The position numbers and the translations under genes are program-made. A DNA stretch of 64,000 nucleotides, from the NCBI RefSeq assembly GCF_017744435.1, contig NZ_JAGIBG010000024.1, positions 1-64,000 of the forward strand. Direction: 5' to 3'. Shown here one piece after another: positions 13,828 through 27,800 of this stretch (position 1 is its first letter; each line of letters starts with the position of its first letter). The notes below the pieces were generated by a model, which was not told the DNA's origin, searched no databases, and worked only from the letters and a program-made list of their open reading frames with translations. This DNA is from Pseudomonas sp. Its GTDB lineage: Bacteria > Pseudomonadota > Gammaproteobacteria > Pseudomonadales > Pseudomonadaceae.

Positions 13828-13851
13828 TAATTTCCCACCGCGCCCATCCGT
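13828..13851 (+). promoter_or_regulatory. Candidate PvdS-dependent promoter of pvdL (TAATT-N16-CGT)
   Basis: One mismatch from TAAAT; exact 16-nt spacer to CGT. Confidence 0.6.
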
Positions 13852-13941
13852 TCCCCTGTGTACATCCGGCCGCTGCCGCTGCCCGCCGACCTCGTGCGGG
13901 GCAGCCAGCCCGACTCAACCAGACACTGGCAGGAACCCCCC

Positions 13942-16900
13942 ATGACGGACGCCTTCGAACTCCCGCTCTCGCTGGTCCAGGCCCTGGCGCAACGCGCCGC
14001 GCAGACCCCGGACCGCATCGCCCTGCGCTTTCTGGCCGATGCTCCCGGCGAGCAGGCCGTGCTCAGCTATCACGACCTGGATGCGCGTGCGCGCAGCATC
14101 GCTGCGGCATTGCAGGCCCGCACCGGGTTCGGCGAGCGGGCCGTGCTGCTGTTCCCCAGCGGCCCGGACTACGTAGCGGCGTTCTTCGGTTGCCTGTACG
14201 CCGGGGTCATTGCCGTGCCGGCCTATCCACCGGAGTCGTCACGCCGCCATCATCAGGAGCGCCTGCTGTCGATCATCGACGACGCCGAACCACGCCTGCT
14301 GCTGACCGTCGGTGCGCTGCATGACAGCCTGCAGGATCTTGAAGCCCTGAGCGGCGACAACGCGCCCGAACTGCTGGCGGTGGATACGCTTGACCCGGCA
14401 CTGGCCGAACACTGGCGCGAGCCGGTGCTGAATGCGCACGACATCGCCTTCCTGCAATACACCTCCGGCTCCACCGCGCTGCCCAAGGGCGTGCAGGTCA
14501 GCCACGGCAACCTGGTGGCCAACGAGCAGCTGATTCGCGCAGGCTTCGGCATCGACCTCAACCCCGACGATGTGATCGTCAGCTGGTTGCCGCTGTACCA
14601 CGACATGGGCCTGATCGGCGGCTTGCTGCAGCCGATCTTCAGTGGCGTGCCGTGCGTGCTGATGTCGCCGGGCTACTTCCTTGCCCGGCCGCTGCGCTGG
14701 TTGCAGGCGATCAGCGAATACGGCGGCACCATCAGCGGCGGGCCGGACTTCGCCTACCGGCTGTGCAGCGAACGGGTCAGCGAGGCGGCCCTGGCCGGCC
14801 TCGACCTGAGCCGCTGGCGTGTGGCCTATTCCGGCTCCGAGCCGATCCGCCAGGACAGCCTCGCCACCTTCACCGAAAAGTTCGCCGCCTGCGGCTTCCA
14901 GCCGAGCAGTCTCTTTGCCAGCTATGGCCTTGCCGAAGCTACCTTGTTCGTCAGTGGCAGTCGCCGTGGCCAGGGCATCGGCGCGCTGGAGCTGGACGCC
15001 GAGGCGTTCGCCGCCAACCGCGCCGAGGCCGGCAAGGGCAGTGTGTTGATGAGCTGCGGCTACCCTCAGCCAGGCCACGCGGTGCGCATCGTCGAGCCAC
15101 AGCAGTGTGAGGTGCTGGGCGACAACCAGGTTGGCGAGATCTGGGCCGGCGGCCCGAGCATCGCCCTGGGTTACTGGCGCAACCCTGAGGCCACGGCACG
15201 CACTTTCGTCGAAATGGACGGCCAGACCTGGTTGCGCACCGGTGACCTCGGTTTCATGCGCGACGGTGAAGTGTTCGTCACTGGGCGCTTGAAGGACATG
15301 CTGATCGTCCGCGGTCAAAACCTCTACCCACAGGACCTGGAAAAGACCCTCGAGCGTGAGGTCGAAGTCCTGCGCAAGGGTCGGGTGGCTGTGTTCGCCG
15401 TCGACGATCAGGGCGAGGAGGGCATCGGCGTGGCGGTGGAAATCAGCCGCAACGTGCAAAAGGCGGTGAAACCCGAGGCCCTGATCAAGACCCTGCGCCA
15501 GGTGATCGCCGAGGCCTGTCGCCAGGCGCCGGCCGTGGTTCTGCTGCTCAACCCGGGTGCATTGCCGAAGACTTCCAGCGGCAAGCTGCAGCGTTCGGCC
15601 TGCCGCCTGCGCATGAATGATGGCAGCCTGGACTGCTATGAGCGCTTCCCCATGGCTGCCGAGCCGGCTGCAGATGCAGCAACCGGCGACGAGCTGCAGG
15701 CACGCATCGCTGGCATCTGGCGTGAGGTCCTCAAGATTGAGGCGGTTGCTGCGGACGATCACTTCCTGCTGCTGGGTGGCAACTCCATTGCGGCCACCCA
15801 GGTCACTGCCCGCCTGGCGGACGAGCTGGGTATCACGCTGAGCCTGCGGACCCTGTTCGAGGCGCCGACGCTGGCCGAGTACAGCGCGGGGGTAGCAGCC
15901 ATCCTTGCTGAAGGCGCAGGTGTTGCCACCGCTATCACAGCGTTGAGCCGTGGCCAGGCCTTGCCGCAGTCGCTGGCACAGAACCGCCTGTGGCTGACCT
16001 GGCAGCTTGAGCCGCAGTCTGCGGCCTACAACATTCCTGCCGGGCTGCACCTGCGCGGCGAGCTGGATGAGGCCGCACTTGAAGCCGCATTCCAGTCGCT
16101 GGTAGCACGCCACGAATCGCTGCGTACGGTGTTCAGCGAGGAGGATGGGCAGGCGTTGCAGCGCGTCCTTCCGGAGCAGCCTTTCACCCTTCAGCGCCTG
16201 GACCTGGAAGGGCTGGCGCCTGAACAGGTGATCTCGCGCCGCGAGCAAGAGGCGCAACAGCCCTTCGACCTGACCCAGGGCCCGCTGCTGCGCGTGACCC
16301 TGGTGCGCCTGAATGACGAAGACCATCAGCTGTGGGTGACCTTGCACCACATCGTCGCCGACGGCTGGTCGCTGAACATCCTGCTCGACGAGTTCGCCAA
16401 GCTGTATGCCGCCCGTTGCCAGGGCCTGGGCGCCAAGCTGCCAGCGCTGACACTGGGTTACGCCGACTACGGTACCTGGCAGCGCCAATGGCTGGCCGAG
16501 GGCGAAAGCGCACGGCAACTCGACTACTGGAAAGCCGCTTTGGGCGATGCCTTGCCAGTGCTCGACCTGTATCCGGACCAGCCGCGCTCCAGCCAGCATG
16601 AAAACCGCGCTGCCCGTTTGAGTGTGAAAGTCCCGGCCAAGCTGGCCGATGCCCTCAAGGGCCTGGCCCGAGAACAGCAGGCCAGCCTGTTCATGGTCCT
16701 GCTGGCCGCCTGGCAAGGCCTGCTGCACCGCTACACCGGCCAGGGTGATATCCGCGTCGGCGTGCCCAATGCCAACCGCCCGCGCCAGGAAACCCAGGGC
16801 ATGGTCGGCTTCTTCATCAACACCCAGGTGTTGCGTGCGCAGCTGGATGGCCGCCTGCCGTTTGCCCAGTTGCTGGCCCAGGTGCGCGGCGCGACCCTCG

Positions 16901-19900
16901 ACGCGCAGGCCAACCAGGACCTGCCGTTCGAGCAACTGCTCGAAGCCCTGCCCGAAGCCCGCGAGCAGGGCCTGTTCCAGGTCATGTTCAACCACCAGCA
17001 ACGTGACCTTTCAGCATTGCGCCGTCTGCCGGGTCTGCTCGCCGAAGAGCTGCCGTGGCACAGCCGCGAAGCCAAGTTCGACCTGCAGTTGCACAGTGAG
17101 GAAGACCATCAGGGTCGCCTGAGCCTGGCCTTCGACTACGCTGCCGAGCTGTTCGAAGCCAGCACCGTCAAGCGCCTGGCCCAGCACCTGCTGGCACTGC
17201 TCGAGCAGGTTTGCGCCCAGCCGCAACTGCCATTGGGTGACGTACAGCTGCTGGACGAGCAGGGTCGCCAGCAACTGCTGGCATGGGGTGAGGCACCTGC
17301 GCCCGCCCCGCAACGGCTGCTGGTCGAGCAGCTCAACGAACAGGCCCGGCTGACCCCGGAGCGCACCGCGCTGGTCTGGGAAGGCGGCAGCCTCGATTAC
17401 GCCGAGCTGCACCAGCAGGCCAACCGCCTGGCGCACTACCTGCGCGACAAAGGCGTCGGCCCCGACACCTGCGTGGCCATCGCGGTCGAGCGTTCGCCGC
17501 AACTGCTGGTCGGCCTGCTGGCCATCCTCAAGGCGGGCGGTGCCTATGTACCGTTGGACGTCGACTACCCGGCCGAGCGCCTGGCCTACATGCTCGGCGA
17601 CTGCCAGGCCAGCCTGCTGCTCAGCCACAGCAGCCTGCTTGGCACGCTGCCGCAGGTCGACGGCGTCAGCGCCATCGCCCTTGACCAGCTGCACCTGGAC
17701 AGCTGGCCAAGCCAGGCGCCAGGCCTGCACTTGCACGGCGACAACCTGGCCTACGTGATCTACACCTCCGGCTCCACCGGCCAGCCGAAGGGCGTGGGCA
17801 ATACCCATGCAGCCCTGGCCGAGCGCCTGCAATGGATGCAGGCCCGCTATGCCCTGGACGCAAGCGACGTGCTGATGCAGAAAGCGCCGATCAGCTTCGA
17901 CGTCTCGGTGTGGGAATGCTTCTGGCCACTGGTTACTGGCTGCAAGCTGGTGCTGGCCGGCCCCGGCGAGCACCGCGACCCGCAGCGTATCGCCGCGCTG
18001 GTGCAGCAGCATGGCGTGACCACGCTGCACTTCGTGCCACCGCTGCTGCAGGTGTTCGTGCAGGAGCCGCTGGTCGCGGGTTGCAGCAGTCTGCGCCGGC
18101 TGTTCTCCGGTGGCGAGGCGCTGCCTGCGAACCTGCGTGACCGTGTGCTGCAGCTGCTGCCACAGGTGCAGTTGCACAACCGTTACGGGCCGACCGAAAC
18201 CGCCATCAACGTCACCCACTGGCATTGCCAGGCTGAAGATGGCGAGCGTTCGCCGATCGGTCGTCCGCTGGGTAACGTGCTCTGCCGGGTACTGGACGAT
18301 GAGCTTGAACTGGCTGCGCCTGGCGTGCCGGGCGAGCTGTACCTGGGCGGTGCCGGTCTGGCCCGTGGTTACCTGGGCCGCCCGGGTCTGACTGCCGAAC
18401 GTTTCGTGCCCCAGGCCGATGGCAATGGCGTGCGTCTGTACCGCAGCGGCGACCGCGCCCGCTGGCAGGTGCAAAGTGAAGCCCTGGAATACCTCGGGCG
18501 TCTCGACCAGCAGGTCAAGGTGCGTGGCTTCCGCGTCGAGCCGGAAGAAGTGCAGGCGTGCCTGCTGGCTCAGGCGGGTGTCGAGCAGGCACTGGTGCTG
18601 GTTCATCAGGATGCAGTCGGTGCACAGCTGGTCGGTTACTACAGCGGCACCGCTCTGTCCGATGTCTTGCTGGCCGCATTGGCCGAGCAACTGCCGGCGT
18701 ACATGGTGCCGTCCCAACTGATCGGCCTGGCGCACATGCCGCTGGGCCCGAGCGGCAAGGTCGACCGCAAGGCGCTGCCCGCACCGGTCTGGCAGCAGCG
18801 TGCCCATGTCGAGCCACAGACGGCGCTGCAGCAGCAGGTGGCAGCCATCTGGCGCGAGGTGCTGAACCTGCCGCAGGTCGGCCTGCACGATGACTTCTTT
18901 GCCCTCGGCGGCCACTCGCTGCTGGCCACCCAGATCGTCTCGCGTACCCGCCAGGCGTGCGATGTCGAGCTGCCGCTCAAGGCGCTGTTCGAGGCCAGCG
19001 AGCTGGCTGCGTTCTGTGAGGAAATCGCCCGTATCCGCGCTGCCGGTGAGTGCAACCAGCAGGGAGAGATCGCCCTGGTCGACCGCCGCCAGGCCGTGCC
19101 GCTGTCGTACTCGCAGCAGCGCATGTGGTTCCTCTGGCAGATGGAGCCGGACAGCCCCGCCTACAACGTCGGCGGCATGGCGCGACTGAAGGGCGTGCTG
19201 CATGTGGATGCCTTCGAATGCGCCCTGCAGGCGCTGATCGTGCGTCACGAGACCCTGCGGACCACCTTCCCGAGCATCAATGGCGTGCCGTACCAGTGCA
19301 TAGCGGACGACAGCGGGCTGCAACTGGACTGGCAGGACTTTTCAGCGCTGCCGGCCGATGCCCGTCAGCAGCGTCTGCAGCAACTGGCAGACGACCAGGC
19401 CCACCAGCCATTCGACCTGGAGCGCGGCCCGCTGCTGCGCGCCTGCCTGGCCAAGACCGAGGACCGTGAACACTACTTCGTACTGACCCTGCACCACATC
19501 GTCACCGAAGGCTGGGCCATGGACATCTTCGCCCGCGAGCTGGGCGAGCTCTACGAAGCCTTCGTCGACGACCGCGAGTCGCCACTGGCGCCGCTGCCGG
19601 TGCAGTACCTGGACTACAGCGTATGGCAACGGCAATGGCTGGAAAGCGGCGAGGGCGCACGTCAGCTGGCCTACTGGAAAGCCCGCCTCGGTGATGAGCA
19701 CCCGGTGCTGGCACTGCCCGCCGACCGCCCGCGCCCGGCCGTGCAGAGCCACCGTGGCGAGCTGTACCGCTTCGACCTCGACTCGGCACTGGTCGCCCGC
19801 GTGCATGCCTTCAACAACCAGCGCGGCCTGACCCTGTTCATGACCATGACCGCCACCCTGGCCGCGCTGCTGCACCGCTACAGCGGCCAGCGCGACCTGC

Positions 19901-22900
19901 GCATCGGCGCACCGGTGGCCAACCGTATCCGCCCGGAAAGCGAAGGGCTGATCGGTGCCTTCCTCAACACCCAGGTGCTGCGCTGCGAACTGGACGGGCA
20001 AATGACCGCCGCCGCCTTGCTCGACCAGGTGCGCCAGGCCGCCATCGAAGGCCAGTCGCACCAGGACTTGCCGTTCGACCAGCTGGTCGAGGCCCTGCAA
20101 CCGCCACGCAGCAGCGCCTACAACCCGTTGTTCCAGGTGATGTGCAACGTGCAGCGCTGGGCCTTCCAGCAGAGCCGTGAGCTGGCAGGCATGCAGGTGG
20201 ATTACCTGGTCAACGACGCCAGCGCCACCAAGTTCGACCTGTACCTGGAGGTCACCGACCTTGACGGCCGCCTGGGGTGCTGCCTGACCTACAGCCGCGA
20301 CCTGTTCGACGAGCCGCGCATCGCGCGCATGGCCGAGCACTGGCAGCAGCTGCTGGTTGGCCTGCTCGACAACCCGCAGCAGCGCCTGTGCGAGCTGCCG
20401 ATGCTGGCGGATGCCGAACAGCAAGTGCTGATCGGCCAGTTGCAGGGCGAGCAGGATTTCGCCCTCGACCAGACGCTGCACGGCCTGTTCGCCGCCCAGG
20501 CGGCGCGTACGCCGAACGCAGGTGCGCTGACCTTCGCCGGCCAGCACATGACCTACGCCGAGCTCGACCAGCAGGCCAACCGCCTGGCCCGTGCCCTGCG
20601 TGAACGCGGAGTCGGCCCGCAGGTGCGGGTGGGCCTGGCGCTGGAGCGCTCGCTGGAGATGGTGGTCGGCCTGCTGGCGATTCTCAAGGCCGGTGGCGCC
20701 TATGTGCCGCTCGACCCGGAGTACCCGCTCGACCGCCTGCGCTACATGATCGAGGACAGCCGTATCGGCCTGCTGCTGAGCCAGCGCGCGCTGCTCGAAA
20801 GCCTCGGTGAGCTGCCTGAAGGCGTGGCGCGCTGGAGCCTGGAAGACGACGCCGCGAGCCTGAGTGCCTACAGCGATGCGCCATTGGACAACCTCAACCT
20901 GCCGCAGCATCAGGCCTACCTGATCTACACCTCCGGCTCCACCGGCAAGCCCAAGGGCGTGGTGGTCAGCCACGGTGAAATCGCCATGCACTGCCAGGCG
21001 GTGATCGACGCCTTCGGCATGCGCAGCGATGACTGCGAGCTGCACTTCTATTCGATCAACTTCGATGCGGCCAGCGAGCGGTTGCTGGTACCGCTGCTGT
21101 GCGGCGCTCGCGTGGTGCTGCGCGCCCAGGGCCAATGGGGCGCCGAGGACATCTGCCAGCTGGTGCGCGAGCAACAGGTGAGTGTGCTTGGTTTCACCCC
21201 GAGCTATGGCAGCCAGCTGGCCCAATACCTGGCGACTCAGGGCGAGCAGCTGTCGGTGCGGCTGGTGATCACCGGCGGCGAAGCACTGACTGGCGAGCAC
21301 CTGCAGCGCATTCGCCAGGCCTTTGCCCCGCAGCAGTTCTTCAACGCTTACGGCCCCACCGAAACCGTGGTCATGCCACTGGCCTGCCTGGCGCCGGAGG
21401 TGATGACCGCCGACGCTGGCAGCGTGCCGATCGGCCGGGTGATCGGTGCCCGCACGGCGTACATCCTCGACGAGGACCTGGCCCTGCTGCCTCAAGGGGG
21501 GATCGGCGAGCTGTACGTCGGCGGTGCCGGCCTGGCCCAGGGTTACCACGACCGCCCGGGCCTCAGCGCCGAGCGCTTTGTCGCCGACCCGTTCAGCCAC
21601 GATGGCGGGCGCCTGTACCGCACCGGCGACCTGGTGCGCCTGCGTGCCGATGGCCTGGTGGAATACGTCGGCCGTGCCGACCAGCAGGTGAAGATCCGCG
21701 GCTTCCGTATCGAGCTGGGCGAAATCGAAAGCCGCCTGCAGGAACATGCCGATGTCGACGAGGCCGTGGTCCTGGCCCTCGATCTGCCAGGTGGCAAACA
21801 ACTGGTCGGTTACCTGGTGTGCCAGCAGGCCACTGCCGACAGCGAAGCTCAGGCCGCACTGCGCGAAGCGGTCAAGGCCGATGCCCGTCAGCACCTGCCG
21901 GACTACATGGTGCCCGCGCACCTGGTGCTGCTCGAACGCCTGCCGTTGATGGGCAACGGCAAGCTCGACCGTCGTGCATTGCCAGCGCCAGATTTGGAGC
22001 AGGCCAGCCAGCATTACCAGGCCCCGGCCAATGAGCTGGAGGAGCAGCTGGCGCAGGTCTGGCGCGAAGTGCTCAACCTGTCCCGCGTGGGTGTGCAGGA
22101 CAACTTCTTCGAGCTGGGTGGCGACTCGATCCTGTCCATTCAGGTGGTCAGCCGTGCGCGCCAACTGGGTTTGCAGTTCACCCCGCGTGACCTGTTCCAG
22201 CACCAGACCATCCAGACCCTGGCGGCCGTGGTCAGCCGCAGCGCTGCGCCGAGCAGCATCGAACAAGGCCCGCGCGAGGGACGCAGCGGCCTCACGCCGA
22301 TTCAGCACTGGTTCTTCGACAGTGACGTGGCGCAGCCGCAACACTGGAACCAGGCGGTAACGCTGGAGGCACGCCAGCCTCTGGACCGTGTAACGCTGGA
22401 GCAGGCCCTGGCTGCGTTGGTAGCGCATCACGACAGCCTGCGCTTGCGCTTCACTCAGGGGCAGGCGGCCTTCGCAGCGGTGTCTGCCGAGCAGCTGCTG
22501 TGGGCTGCCACGGTCGCCGACTTCGCCGACTGCCAGGCGCTGTATACCGACGTGCAACGCAGCCTCGACCTGGAACGGGGCCCGCTGTTGCGTGCCTTGC
22601 TGGTCAGTGACGGGCAGGGCGCCCAGCGCCTGCTGCTGGCGATTCACCACCTGGTAGTCGACGGTGTGTCCTGGCGCGTGCTGCTCGAAGACCTGCAGGC
22701 GTTGTATCGCGGCCAGCCACTGGCGGCCAAGACCCACGCCATGGCCGACTGGGCTGCGCGCCTGGCCAGCTACGCCGGCAGCGATTCGCTGCGCGACGAG
22801 CTGGACTGGTGGCAAGGCCAGCTTGGCAGCGTGCGCCATGAACTGCCGTGCGATCACCCGCAGGGTGGCAACCTGCACCGGCATGCCGACACCCTGGCCA

Positions 22901-25900
22901 TCGCCCTGGACGCGGAGCAGACCCGGCAGTTGCTGCAACAGGCGCCGGCGGCCTACCACACCCAGGTCAACGACCTGCTGCTGACCGCGCTGGCCCGCAC
23001 CCTGTGCCGCTGGAGCGGTGATCAGGAAGTGCTGGTGCAACTCGAAGGCCACGGCCGTGACGGCCTGTTCGAGGACATGGACCTGACCCGCAGCGTCGGC
23101 TGGTTCACCAACGCCTACCCGCTGCGCCTGAACCCGCAGGCGGGCGACGACGAAGCTGCGCGTGCCACTTCGATCAAGCGCATCAAGGAACAGCTGCGTC
23201 AGGTGCCGCACAAGGGGCTGGGCTACGGCGTGCTGCGCTATCTGGGCGATGCTGTCAGCCGCGAAAGCATGGCGGCGTTGCCGCAGGCGCGCATCACCTT
23301 CAACTACCTGGGCCAGTTCGACCAGCAGTTCGACGATGCCGCCTTGTTCCAGCCGCTGGATGAGCCGGCCGGCCTGGCTCACGACCTGGATGCGCCGCTG
23401 CCGAACTGGCTCAGCATCGACGGCCAGGTCTATGGCGGTGCGCTGCAACTGCGCTGGACCTACAGCCGCGAGCGCTATGACGAGCGCACCATCGCGCAGT
23501 TGGCCGAAGCCTATCGCCAGGAGCTGCTGGCGCTGGTCAGCCACTGCCTGGCCGATGGCAACGGCAGCTTCACGCCCTCGGACTTCCCGCTGGCGCACCT
23601 GAGCCAGCAGCAGATTGACGCGCTGCCGGTCCCCGCCGCGCAGATCGAAGACGTCTACCCGCTGACGCCGATGCAGGAGGGCATGCTCTTGCATACCCTG
23701 CTGGAGCCGGGCACCGGCCTGTATTACATGCAGGACCGCTACCGCATCAACAGCGCCCTCGACCCGCAGCGTTTCGCCCAGGCCTGGCAGGCCGTGGTGG
23801 CGCGTCACGAAGCCCTGCGCGCCTCGTTCAGCTGGAATGCCGGCGAGACCATGCTGCAGATCATCCACAAGCCGGGCAGCACGCCGGTGGACTATCAGGA
23901 CTGGCGCGGCCTTGATGAGGCGGCCCAGGAAGCGCGCCTGCAAGCCCTGCACAAACAGGAGCGGGAAGCGGGCTTTGCCCTGCTGCAGGAGGCGCCGTTC
24001 CACCTGCGCCTGGTGCGGGTCGATGAAGAGCGCTACTGGTTCATGATGAGCAACCACCACATCCTCATCGATGCCTGGTGCCGCTCGTTGCTGATGAACG
24101 ATTTCTTCGTGCTCTACCAGGCCCTCGGCGAAGGCCGCCAGGCCCAGTTGCCGGTGCCGCCGCGCTACCGCGACTACATCGGCTGGCTGCAACGCCAGGA
24201 CATGGACGAAGCGCGCAGCTGGTGGCAGGCCAACCTGGCCGGCTTCGAGCGCGCCACGGCGCTCCCCAGCGACCGCCCGCTGCGCAACGACCACGCCGGT
24301 GACGGCATGGTGGTGGGTGACTGCTACACCCGCCTGGAGGTGAGTGATGGCGTGCGCCTGCGTGAGCTGGCCCAGGCCCATCAGCTGACCATCAACACCT
24401 TCGCCCAGGCGGCCTGGGCGCTGGTGCTGGCGCGCTACAGCGGTGACCGCGACGTGGCCTTCGGCGTGACCGTGGCCGGGCGCCCGGTGAGCCTGCCGCA
24501 GATGCAGCGCACGGTCGGCCTGTTCATCAACAGCATCGCCCTGCGCGTGCAACTGCCCGAACCGGGCCAGCGCCGCAGCGTGCGCCAATGGCTGCAGGGC
24601 GTGCTGGAACGCAACATGGAGCTGCGCGAGTACGAGTACCTGCCGCTGGTGGCGATCCAGGACTGCAGCGAACTGCCCAAGGGCCAGCCGCTGTTCAACA
24701 GCCTGTTCGTGTTCGAAAACGCCCCGGTGGAGACCGCAGTGCTTGACCACGCCCAGCACCTCAACGCCAGCACCGATTCGGGCCGCACCCACACCAACTT
24801 CCCGTTGACGGCAGTGTGCTACCCGGGCGATGACCTGGGCCTGCACCTGTCATTCGACCAGCGCTACTTCGACTACCCGACCGTCGAGCGTCTGCTGGCG
24901 GAGTTCAAGCGCCTGCTGCTGGCGCTGGTGGAGGGCTTTGAAGGAGAGGTGAGTGAATTGCCGTTGCTCGGCGAGGAGGAACAGCGCTTCCTGCTCGACG
25001 ACTGCAACCGCACCGGGCACGCCTACCCGCTGGAGCAGAGCTACGTGGCACTGTTCGAAGCGCAGGTGGCTGCCCACCCTGAGCGTACAGTTGCCCGCTG
25101 CCTTGAAGCATCTTATGACTACGCCGGCCTGAACCTGGCGGCCAACCGCCTGGGCCATGCCCTGGTTGCCGCGGGCGTGGCCATCGACCAGCCGGTTGCC
25201 CTGCTGGCCGAACGTGGCTTGCCGCTGCTGGGCATGATCGTCGGCAGCTTCAAGGCCGGCGCTGGCTACCTGCCGCTGGACCCGGGCCTGCCGTCGGCGC
25301 GCCTGCAACGTATCGTCGAGCTGAGCCGCACGCCGGTGCTGGTGTGCAGCGCAGCCTGTGCCGAGCAGGCGCGTCAGTTGCTGGACCCACTTGAGGGGGT
25401 GACGCGGCCGCAGTTGCTGGTGTGGGAAGAGGTGCAGGGCAGCAGCGTCGCCAGCCACAACCCGGGTATCCACAGTGGGCCGGACAACCTGGCCTACGTG
25501 ATCTACACCTCCGGCTCCACCGGGCTGCCCAAGGGCGTGATGGTCGAGCAGCGCGGGATGCTCAACAACCAGCTGAGCAAGCTGCCGTACCTGGCCTTGA
25601 GCGAGCATGACGTGATCGCCCAGACCGCCTCGCAAAGCTTCGACATTTCGGTCTGGCAGTTCCTCGCCGCGCCGTTGTTCGGCGCCCGGGTGGAGATTGT
25701 GCCGAACGCCATCGCCCATGACCCGCAAGGATTGCTGGCGCATGTGCAGGCCACCGGTATCACCGTGCTGGAAAGCGTGCCATCGCTGATCCAGGGCATG
25801 CTGGCCAACGATCATCAGGCACTCGATGGCCTGCGCTGGATGTTGCCGACTGGCGAGGCGATGCCGCCGGAACTCGCTGCGCAATGGCTGCAGCGTTATC

Positions 25901-26883
25901 CGCAGATCGGCCTGGTCAATGCCTACGGGCCGGCGGAGTGCTCGGATGACGTAGCCTTCTTCCGCGTCGACCTGGCCTCGACCCGCGGCAGTTACCTGCC
26001 GATCGGCACGCCGACCGACAACAACCGCCTGTACCTGTATGGCGAGGACCAGGCCCTGGTAGCGCTGGGGGCGGTGGGTGAGGTGTGTGTGGCCGGCACC
26101 GGCGTCGGCCGCGGCTATGTCGGCGACCCGGTGCGCACGGCACTGGCCTTCATCCCGCACCCGCACGGGGCGCCGGGTGAGCGCTTGTACCGTACCGGTG
26201 ACCTGGCGCGGCAGCGCCCGGACGGAGTGCTGGAGTATGTCGGCCGTATCGACCACCAGGTGAAGATCCGTGGCTACCGTATCGAGCTGGGCGAAATCGA
26301 GGCGCGTCTGCACGAGCAGGCCGAGATTCGCGATGCGGCGGTCGGGGTGCAGGAAGGTGCCAACGGCAAGCATCTGGTGGGCTACCTGGTGGCGCATCAA
26401 GGTGTGGCTGCCGACGCCGCGTTGCTGGAGCAGGTCAAGCAGCGCCTGCGTGCGGAGCTTCCGGAATACATGGTGCCGCTGCACTGGGGCTGGTTCGCCA
26501 GCCTGCCGCACAATGCCAACGGCAAGCTTGATCGCAAGGCATTGCCGGCCATCGAGATCGGTGGGCAGCACAGCCAGGCTTACCAGGCGCCGCGGGATGA
26601 GCTGGAGGCTGCGTTGGCCGGGATCTGGGCCGACGTGCTCAAGGCCGAGCGTGTCGGTGTGCATGACAACTTCTTCGAGCTGGGCGGGCATTCGCTGCTG
26701 GCCACGCAGATCGCCTCGCGGGTGCAGAAGCAGTTGCAGCTGAACGTGCCGCTGCGGGCGATGTTCGAGTGCAGCACGGTGGAGGAGTTGGCCGAGTATG
26801 TGCGTGGGTTGCAGGGCAGCGAGGTGGATGAGGCCAAGGCTGATCGGCTCAGTGATCTGATGGCCGAGCTCGAAGGGCTGTAA
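13942..26883 (+). CDS. pvdL: Pyoverdine chromophore NRPS PvdL (acyl ligase-T-C-A-T-C-A-T-E-C-A-T)
   Basis: Fatty-acyl-AMP ligase start [30 protein letters not shown]; adenylation TSGSTG cores, LGGxS carrier motifs, HHxxxDG condensation motifs, internal epimerase [11 protein letters not shown]; no TE domain. Confidence 0.95.
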   Translation: MTDAFELPLSLVQALAQRAAQTPDRIALRFLADAPGEQAVLSYHDLDARARSIAAALQARTGFGERAVLLFPSGPDYVAAFFGCLYAGVIAVPAYPPESSRRHHQERLLSIIDDAEPRLLLTVGALHDSLQDLEALSGDNAPELLAVDTLDPALAEHWREPVLNAHDIAFLQYTSGSTALPKGVQVSHGNLVANEQLIRAGFGIDLNPDDVIVSWLPLYHDMGLIGGLLQPIFSGVPCVLMSPGYFLARPLRWLQAISEYGGTISGGPDFAYRLCSERVSEAALAGLDLSRWRVAYSGSEPIRQDSLATFTEKFAACGFQPSSLFASYGLAEATLFVSGSRRGQGIGALELDAEAFAANRAEAGKGSVLMSCGYPQPGHAVRIVEPQQCEVLGDNQVGEIWAGGPSIALGYWRNPEATARTFVEMDGQTWLRTGDLGFMRDGEVFVTGRLKDMLIVRGQNLYPQDLEKTLEREVEVLRKGRVAVFAVDDQGEEGIGVAVEISRNVQKAVKPEALIKTLRQVIAEACRQAPAVVLLLNPGALPKTSSGKLQRSACRLRMNDGSLDCYERFPMAAEPAADAATGDELQARIAGIWREVLKIEAVAADDHFLLLGGNSIAATQVTARLADELGITLSLRTLFEAPTLAEYSAGVAAILAEGAGVATAITALSRGQALPQSLAQNRLWLTWQLEPQSAAYNIPAGLHLRGELDEAALEAAFQSLVARHESLRTVFSEEDGQALQRVLPEQPFTLQRLDLEGLAPEQVISRREQEAQQPFDLTQGPLLRVTLVRLNDEDHQLWVTLHHIVADGWSLNILLDEFAKLYAARCQGLGAKLPALTLGYADYGTWQRQWLAEGESARQLDYWKAALGDALPVLDLYPDQPRSSQHENRAARLSVKVPAKLADALKGLAREQQASLFMVLLAAWQGLLHRYTGQGDIRVGVPNANRPRQETQGMVGFFINTQVLRAQLDGRLPFAQLLAQVRGATLDAQANQDLPFEQLLEALPEAREQGLFQVMFNHQQRDLSALRRLPGLLAEELPWHSREAKFDLQLHSEEDHQGRLSLAFDYAAELFEASTVKRLAQHLLALLEQVCAQPQLPLGDVQLLDEQGRQQLLAWGEAPAPAPQRLLVEQLNEQARLTPERTALVWEGGSLDYAELHQQANRLAHYLRDKGVGPDTCVAIAVERSPQLLVGLLAILKAGGAYVPLDVDYPAERLAYMLGDCQASLLLSHSSLLGTLPQVDGVSAIALDQLHLDSWPSQAPGLHLHGDNLAYVIYTSGSTGQPKGVGNTHAALAERLQWMQARYALDASDVLMQKAPISFDVSVWECFWPLVTGCKLVLAGPGEHRDPQRIAALVQQHGVTTLHFVPPLLQVFVQEPLVAGCSSLRRLFSGGEALPANLRDRVLQLLPQVQLHNRYGPTETAINVTHWHCQAEDGERSPIGRPLGNVLCRVLDDELELAAPGVPGELYLGGAGLARGYLGRPGLTAERFVPQADGNGVRLYRSGDRARWQVQSEALEYLGRLDQQVKVRGFRVEPEEVQACLLAQAGVEQALVLVHQDAVGAQLVGYYSGTALSDVLLAALAEQLPAYMVPSQLIGLAHMPLGPSGKVDRKALPAPVWQQRAHVEPQTALQQQVAAIWREVLNLPQVGLHDDFFALGGHSLLATQIVSRTRQACDVELPLKALFEASELAAFCEEIARIRAAGECNQQGEIALVDRRQAVPLSYSQQRMWFLWQMEPDSPAYNVGGMARLKGVLHVDAFECALQALIVRHETLRTTFPSINGVPYQCIADDSGLQLDWQDFSALPADARQQRLQQLADDQAHQPFDLERGPLLRACLAKTEDREHYFVLTLHHIVTEGWAMDIFARELGELYEAFVDDRESPLAPLPVQYLDYSVWQRQWLESGEGARQLAYWKARLGDEHPVLALPADRPRPAVQSHRGELYRFDLDSALVARVHAFNNQRGLTLFMTMTATLAALLHRYSGQRDLRIGAPVANRIRPESEGLIGAFLNTQVLRCELDGQMTAAALLDQVRQAAIEGQSHQDLPFDQLVEALQPPRSSAYNPLFQVMCNVQRWAFQQSRELAGMQVDYLVNDASATKFDLYLEVTDLDGRLGCCLTYSRDLFDEPRIARMAEHWQQLLVGLLDNPQQRLCELPMLADAEQQVLIGQLQGEQDFALDQTLHGLFAAQAARTPNAGALTFAGQHMTYAELDQQANRLARALRERGVGPQVRVGLALERSLEMVVGLLAILKAGGAYVPLDPEYPLDRLRYMIEDSRIGLLLSQRALLESLGELPEGVARWSLEDDAASLSAYSDAPLDNLNLPQHQAYLIYTSGSTGKPKGVVVSHGEIAMHCQAVIDAFGMRSDDCELHFYSINFDAASERLLVPLLCGARVVLRAQGQWGAEDICQLVREQQVSVLGFTPSYGSQLAQYLATQGEQLSVRLVITGGEALTGEHLQRIRQAFAPQQFFNAYGPTETVVMPLACLAPEVMTADAGSVPIGRVIGARTAYILDEDLALLPQGGIGELYVGGAGLAQGYHDRPGLSAERFVADPFSHDGGRLYRTGDLVRLRADGLVEYVGRADQQVKIRGFRIELGEIESRLQEHADVDEAVVLALDLPGGKQLVGYLVCQQATADSEAQAALREAVKADARQHLPDYMVPAHLVLLERLPLMGNGKLDRRALPAPDLEQASQHYQAPANELEEQLAQVWREVLNLSRVGVQDNFFELGGDSILSIQVVSRARQLGLQFTPRDLFQHQTIQTLAAVVSRSAAPSSIEQGPREGRSGLTPIQHWFFDSDVAQPQHWNQAVTLEARQPLDRVTLEQALAALVAHHDSLRLRFTQGQAAFAAVSAEQLLWAATVADFADCQALYTDVQRSLDLERGPLLRALLVSDGQGAQRLLLAIHHLVVDGVSWRVLLEDLQALYRGQPLAAKTHAMADWAARLASYAGSDSLRDELDWWQGQLGSVRHELPCDHPQGGNLHRHADTLAIALDAEQTRQLLQQAPAAYHTQVNDLLLTALARTLCRWSGDQEVLVQLEGHGRDGLFEDMDLTRSVGWFTNAYPLRLNPQAGDDEAARATSIKRIKEQLRQVPHKGLGYGVLRYLGDAVSRESMAALPQARITFNYLGQFDQQFDDAALFQPLDEPAGLAHDLDAPLPNWLSIDGQVYGGALQLRWTYSRERYDERTIAQLAEAYRQELLALVSHCLADGNGSFTPSDFPLAHLSQQQIDALPVPAAQIEDVYPLTPMQEGMLLHTLLEPGTGLYYMQDRYRINSALDPQRFAQAWQAVVARHEALRASFSWNAGETMLQIIHKPGSTPVDYQDWRGLDEAAQEARLQALHKQEREAGFALLQEAPFHLRLVRVDEERYWFMMSNHHILIDAWCRSLLMNDFFVLYQALGEGRQAQLPVPPRYRDYIGWLQRQDMDEARSWWQANLAGFERATALPSDRPLRNDHAGDGMVVGDCYTRLEVSDGVRLRELAQAHQLTINTFAQAAWALVLARYSGDRDVAFGVTVAGRPVSLPQMQRTVGLFINSIALRVQLPEPGQRRSVRQWLQGVLERNMELREYEYLPLVAIQDCSELPKGQPLFNSLFVFENAPVETAVLDHAQHLNASTDSGRTHTNFPLTAVCYPGDDLGLHLSFDQRYFDYPTVERLLAEFKRLLLALVEGFEGEVSELPLLGEEEQRFLLDDCNRTGHAYPLEQSYVALFEAQVAAHPERTVARCLEASYDYAGLNLAANRLGHALVAAGVAIDQPVALLAERGLPLLGMIVGSFKAGAGYLPLDPGLPSARLQRIVELSRTPVLVCSAACAEQARQLLDPLEGVTRPQLLVWEEVQGSSVASHNPGIHSGPDNLAYVIYTSGSTGLPKGVMVEQRGMLNNQLSKLPYLALSEHDVIAQTASQSFDISVWQFLAAPLFGARVEIVPNAIAHDPQGLLAHVQATGITVLESVPSLIQGMLANDHQALDGLRWMLPTGEAMPPELAAQWLQRYPQIGLVNAYGPAECSDDVAFFRVDLASTRGSYLPIGTPTDNNRLYLYGEDQALVALGAVGEVCVAGTGVGRGYVGDPVRTALAFIPHPHGAPGERLYRTGDLARQRPDGVLEYVGRIDHQVKIRGYRIELGEIEARLHEQAEIRDAAVGVQEGANGKHLVGYLVAHQGVAADAALLEQVKQRLRAELPEYMVPLHWGWFASLPHNANGKLDRKALPAIEIGGQHSQAYQAPRDELEAALAGIWADVLKAERVGVHDNFFELGGHSLLATQIASRVQKQLQLNVPLRAMFECSTVEELAEYVRGLQGSEVDEAKADRLSDLMAELEGL

Positions 26884-26894
26884 GTTGATTGGCT

Positions 26895-27007
26895 AGCCTG
26901 TGCTGGCCTCTTCGCGGGTGAACCCGCTCCCACAGGTACTGCGCTGCCCTTGAGGTATGCGCAATCCCTGTGGGAGCGGGTTCACCCGCGAAGAGGCCGG
27001 CACAGGC
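26895..27007. repeat. Inverted REP pair in pvdL-dsbG' spacer
   Basis: gcctgtgctggcctcttcgcgggtgaacccgctcccacagg ... cctgtgggagcgggttcacccgcgaagaggccggcacaggc. Confidence 0.85.
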
Positions 27008-27017
27008 AGCACTGCAA

Positions 27018-27089
27018 TCAGCGCTTGCCGAGAATCTTCCCGAGCAACTCGGGCCGTGGCGCCCCTTGCTGGCTTTGCAGTTTTCCCTG
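27018..27089 (-). pseudogene. dsbG 3'-terminal remnant (about 24 codons)
   Basis: Encodes the ...LLGKILGKR* tail seen in intact dsbG at 32666; homology decays at the mcbF stop. Confidence 0.85.
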
Positions 27090-27800
27090 TCAATCCTCAT
27101 GAGAGGACGCTTTGATGAATGCCTCATCGAGTGATGAAGCGTTGTAACGCGACATAAATTCCCCGCCGCTATCAAACGCCTCAAGCCGCTGATTGGCGAG
27201 CATGTAGAAACGGTCACAATTTGCCGCGATCTCTTCGGTGTAATGGGAAGACACCAGCACGCTTGCACCTTCTTGGCGCGCACTGTTGATGGCTAGCCAG
27301 ATGTAATACCTGAACTCCGCGTCCACACCTGCAGTCGGTTCGTCGAGGATGATCAAATCACTCTCCAGCAGTAATAGCGTAAGCGTGAAGTAGCTGCGGA
27401 CCTCACCGTAGCTGCAACGGGCGACTTTTTTCTGGGATATTAAGCTGTACCGTTTGTAAAGTGACGGTGACCATCTTGCTAAGCGGGCCAGCATTTCGCT
27501 TTGGGTGGGGGCAATGGATGAGTTCAGGTGCCTGATGAGATCACCTGTTTCGCTCATGCGCAGCAACGGCGGCGGTGTAAGGATCTGGGTGAGATAAATT
27601 TGTCTCTTTGCTGAGTTGAAAATGTGCCCGGCTGAAGGTTTTTTTACATTGCAGATGAGATCAAATAATGTTGTTTTGCCGGCGCCGTTGCTGCCTAAAA
27701 TACCTATCAATTCACCTGGCTTCAGGTCGAGTGTAACTTCTTTCATCAGCGGCATGTCTTCATAGCTGAAGCACAGGTCTATTAAGCTGAGTAGATTCAT
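27090..27800 (-). CDS. mcbF: ABC transporter ATP-binding protein, McbF-like microcin export/immunity
   Basis: Walker A GILGSNGAGKTTLFD, LIILDEPTAGVDAEF; last gene of the mcb-like operon. Confidence 0.8.
   Translation of the reverse strand: MNLLSLIDLCFSYEDMPLMKEVTLDLKPGELIGILGSNGAGKTTLFDLICNVKKPSAGHIFNSAKRQIYLTQILTPPPLLRMSETGDLIRHLNSSIAPTQSEMLARLARWSPSLYKRYSLISQKKVARCSYGEVRSYFTLTLLLLESDLIILDEPTAGVDAEFRYYIWLAINSARQEGASVLVSSHYTEEIAANCDRFYMLANQRLEAFDSGGEFMSRYNASSLDEAFIKASSHED

Larger units (their letters stand above)
26518..27089. repeat. Direct duplication copy 1: pvdL 3' end + REP spacer + truncated dsbG 3' end
   Basis: High nucleotide identity to about 32149-32738 by eye, including TAAGTTGATTGGCTAGCCTGTGCTGGCCTCTTCGCGGGT and GCGCTTGCCGAGAATCTTCCCGAGCAACTCGGGCCG. 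Confidence 0.92.

Noticed and set aside
19342-24846. 1834-aa antisense ORF opposite pvdL, plus similar long antisense ORFs (14239..17001 -, 17011..19323 -, 24850..26691 -)
   Set aside because: Typical spurious open frames in high-GC DNA opposite a well-supported NRPS; no recognisable domains.
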